Positions 62,259 to 64,000 of a DNA stretch of 64,000 nt are shown here, piece after piece. The stretch lies in the NCBI RefSeq assembly GCF_003258945.1, contig NZ_QLIX01000002.1, forward strand, positions 372,843-436,842, given 5' to 3'. Made by a program: the position numbers and the translations under genes. This DNA comes from Roseicella frigidaeris (GTDB lineage: Bacteria; Pseudomonadota; Alphaproteobacteria; Acetobacterales; Acetobacteraceae). Numbering within the stretch: position 1 is the first letter of the stretch; each line of letters opens with the position of its first letter. The notes below the pieces were generated by a model. That model had not been told where the DNA came from. It saw only the letters and a program-made list of their open reading frames with translations, and made no database searches.

Positions 62259-62558
62259 TCAAGCCTCCCCGTCGGGCCTCGCGCCCGGCGGCGCCATGTC
62301 GATCACCGGATCGATCACTGGCGGGCGCGGGACCGCGGCCCAGACCTGCCGCCAGATATCGAGCGGCAGCAGCACGAAGGCCTCCGTCCCATGCCGGGTC
62401 AGCACCACCGGCCCGCCCGCCGCATGGTCGAGCAGCCTCGGCACCGCCGCCTCGATCACGCCCATGTCGAGGCGCGGCTGGCCTTCCAGGCCGGGGGCGG
62501 GGTTCTCCACGGCGCCGGCGCGGATCGCCGCATCCTCCTCTGCCCGCCATCCGGCCAT
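62259..62558 (-). CDS. Phd/YefM-like antitoxin-type small protein
   Basis: 99 residues from ATG 62558 (ATG 62639 alternative). The segment VIEAAVPRLLDHAAGGPVVLTRHGTEAFVLLPLDIW resembles the N-terminal DNA-binding domain of Phd/YefM antitoxins. No partner toxin gene is next to it: the flanking genes are an ABC-F ATPase and a porin. It may be a stand-alone regulator. The N-terminal part before residue 35 is not informative. Confidence 0.5.
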   Translation of the reverse strand: MAGWRAEEDAAIRAGAVENPAPGLEGQPRLDMGVIEAAVPRLLDHAAGGPVVLTRHGTEAFVLLPLDIWRQVWAAVPRPPVIDPVIDMAPPGARPDGEA

Positions 62559-62657
62559 CCCGCCTGCCCCCTGCCTGGCCGTCCGGCGGACGGCCCTTCC
62601 GTCTGGGAGATTGCGATGCGGCGCCCGGCGCTCAACCACCCGGCGGGAGATCCCGGC

Positions 62658-64000
62658 TCAGAAGGCGGCGTGCAGCCGCAGCCCGAGCACCGGAACCGGG
62701 CCGCGATCGGCGTTGTAGGCCGGGTTGACGACTAGCTGGGCATTGGCCGCGAGGTTGAGGCCCGGCGCCAGGCGCAGGTCGTAATAGGTCTCCACCACCG
62801 TCTCCGGCGCGTAATTCAGGCGGCCGTCGCCGGTGATGAAGCCGATCCCGCCCGCCGCGAGGAAGCGGCGATGGCCCGGGGAGAGGCCGCCCAGGTTGAA
62901 GGCGAGGCCAACCGTGTCGCCAGGCCGCTCCCAGCCGAGCCCGGTCAGGGACAGGCCGGCGGAGACGGACCAGTCCATCTCGGTGAACATCCAGTTCTGC
63001 TCGCGCCCGTTGTTCCAGCCGAGCCGGGCGAAGGCGCCGAGGCTATCGGTCAGTTCCTGCTCCAGGTTGAGCGCCGCCATCTGCTTGGTGCGGAAGGCCC
63101 GGAGCGCGCCGGTCTCGGTCTCGCCCGCGAGCTGCGCCGCGGTGAGCTGGTCCCAGCGCGCCGAGCGGGGCCGCGACAGGCCGCCGAGCAGGCGGACCAT
63201 GCCCGGGCGGCCGTTCGCCGACCAGCCGCGTTCGAGCTGGAGCAGCGCCTGCCAGCCGGTGAACCAGCGCGGCTCCAGCGCCAGGGAGTTGGCATCGCGG
63301 GCGACGCGGAAGGCGCCTGCCCGCACCGCCGAGCGGCCATCCTCCCATTCCGCGACCAGGCCGTCGGTGAAGCCGCGCGCATCGGCGGCGAAGTCGAAGG
63401 CGCCGGTGCCGACCAGCCCCCAGGACATGAACTGCGTCCGGGCGTCATGGGCGTAGCGGTTGTCGTCGAAGAAGTCCCAGACCGAGACCCGGCCGATGGT
63501 GAGGGTGATCCGCTCGCGCGCCAGCGGCCCGGTAAAGCGCATCGGGTCGGGATCGGTGCCGAGGACCGTGTCCCCGGAGAGGTCGAGCGTCTGGCGGAGG
63601 AAGAGCCGCGAGAGCCAGAGCGTCGGGTCGCGCGAGCCGAGCCGGAAGGCCTCGCCATTTGGGAAGCTGGCGACGCCCACCGAGTTGCTGAGGCCGTAGC
63701 CCCGGGTCAGGGTGGGCACCGCGACGATCTCGGCATTGTCCCAGAGCCGGCGGCCGAGCACGAGGTCGATCGACTGGGTGTTCCGCGTCTCGTCCTTCGG
63801 GCTGAGGCTCGCCTCGCCACGATAGGGCGAGCGGAAGCCGGGATGCGCCTGGACGATGCCGGTGAACTGGCCGCGCAGGAACCAGCCCTGCGCCTCCAGC
63901 CGCTCCAGCCACGCCTCGCCGCCCTCGACCAGCGCGTCGATATTGGGCTGATAGATCGGCCCCGCGATGCCGCGCTGGGCCTGCGCCGCGGTCGGCGGCA
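62658..64000 (-). CDS. OprB-like carbohydrate porin, 5' end missing
   Basis: The frame stays open to the right edge, where it reads TAAQAQRGIAGPIYQPN, so only the start of the signal peptide is lost. The visible part contains GQFTGIVQAHPGFRSPYRGE, RRLWDNAEIVAVPTLTRGYGLS, LGSRDPTLWLSRLFLRQTLDL and ends in HAAF with a C-terminal phenylalanine, as in outer-membrane barrels. It resembles carbohydrate-selective OprB-type porins. At least 446 residues. It follows the minus-strand small gene by 99 bases. Confidence 0.85.
   Translation of the reverse strand, partial: PPTAAQAQRGIAGPIYQPNIDALVEGGEAWLERLEAQGWFLRGQFTGIVQAHPGFRSPYRGEASLSPKDETRNTQSIDLVLGRRLWDNAEIVAVPTLTRGYGLSNSVGVASFPNGEAFRLGSRDPTLWLSRLFLRQTLDLSGDTVLGTDPDPMRFTGPLARERITLTIGRVSVWDFFDDNRYAHDARTQFMSWGLVGTGAFDFAADARGFTDGLVAEWEDGRSAVRAGAFRVARDANSLALEPRWFTGWQALLQLERGWSANGRPGMVRLLGGLSRPRSARWDQLTAAQLAGETETGALRAFRTKQMAALNLEQELTDSLGAFARLGWNNGREQNWMFTEMDWSVSAGLSLTGLGWERPGDTVGLAFNLGGLSPGHRRFLAAGGIGFITGDGRLNYAPETVVETYYDLRLAPGLNLAANAQLVVNPAYNADRGPVPVLGLRLHAAF

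Overview
This is a very GC-rich chromosomal window. The genes are packed tightly, with many ATGA or GTGA overlaps, GTG starts and pervasive antisense open frames. The gene families present (several tripartite-tricarboxylate 'Bug' binding proteins, a HAAT-type ABC importer with many receptors, accessory genes for a CO-dehydrogenase-type enzyme, carbohydrate porin, DUF3597, TelA/XpaC) suggest an environmental alphaproteobacterium, most likely an Acetobacteraceae member of the Roseomonas type. That placement is inference from gene content. I saw no rRNA, tRNA, CRISPR array, insertion sequence or prophage.

Layout. 1-3720: the end of an enamidase-like amidohydrolase, then an HpnL-like membrane protein, a radical SAM protein and an AA_synth (DUF1185) protein. 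4021-12657: one branched-chain-amino-acid-type ABC importer (two ATPases, two permeases) with four tandem paralogous substrate-binding proteins; a fifth paralogue lies alone at 59101-60330. 12718-17177: epoxide-hydrolase-like enzyme, then a divergent thiol dioxygenase/cupin pair bracketed by inverted copies of a mosaic palindromic repeat, then DUF4239 and nitroreductase genes. 17229-23252: zinc alcohol dehydrogenase, Bug protein, TelA/XpaC/small membrane protein operon, 3-hydroxyacyl-CoA-dehydrogenase-like enzyme, CHAP protein. 23617-28473: RidA and a VOC/SMP-30/cupin/DoxX operon opposite a GMC oxidoreductase, probably sugar-acid or lactone catabolism. 28495-31199: MFS exporter and small envelope proteins.

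31347-38485: an amidase, then a compact Mo-hydroxylase maturation operon (CoxG-like, MoxR ATPase, VWA protein, split XdhC, MoeA-like/MocA fusion) with no catalytic hydroxylase subunits in the window. 38781-42181: methylisocitrate-lyase-like enzyme, DUF3597, SDR, orphan TRAP receptor. 42301-52635: a co-directional catabolic block (SDR, histidinol-dehydrogenase-like enzyme, deaminase-like amidohydrolase, a short arginine-rich leader ORF, oxaloacetate-decarboxylase-like enzyme, FMN hydroxy-acid oxidase, dimethylformamidase-like large subunit) ending in PepN. 52683-59046: cupin, hotdog protein, phytanoyl-CoA-dioxygenase-like enzyme, an extradiol ring-cleavage dioxygenase with a full active site, two tandem Bug receptors and an alpha/beta hydrolase. 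60417-64000: Uup-type ABC-F ATPase, Phd-like protein and the 3' part of a porin gene.

Overall the window is a scavenging and catabolic region: many periplasmic receptors (often with twin-arginine-type signals) feed enzymes for cyclic amides, hydroxy acids and aromatics. The most unusual items are the receptor expansion on one transporter, the orphan Mo-hydroxylase maturation operon, the 42-50 kb amide/hydroxy-acid block and the mosaic palindromic repeats.
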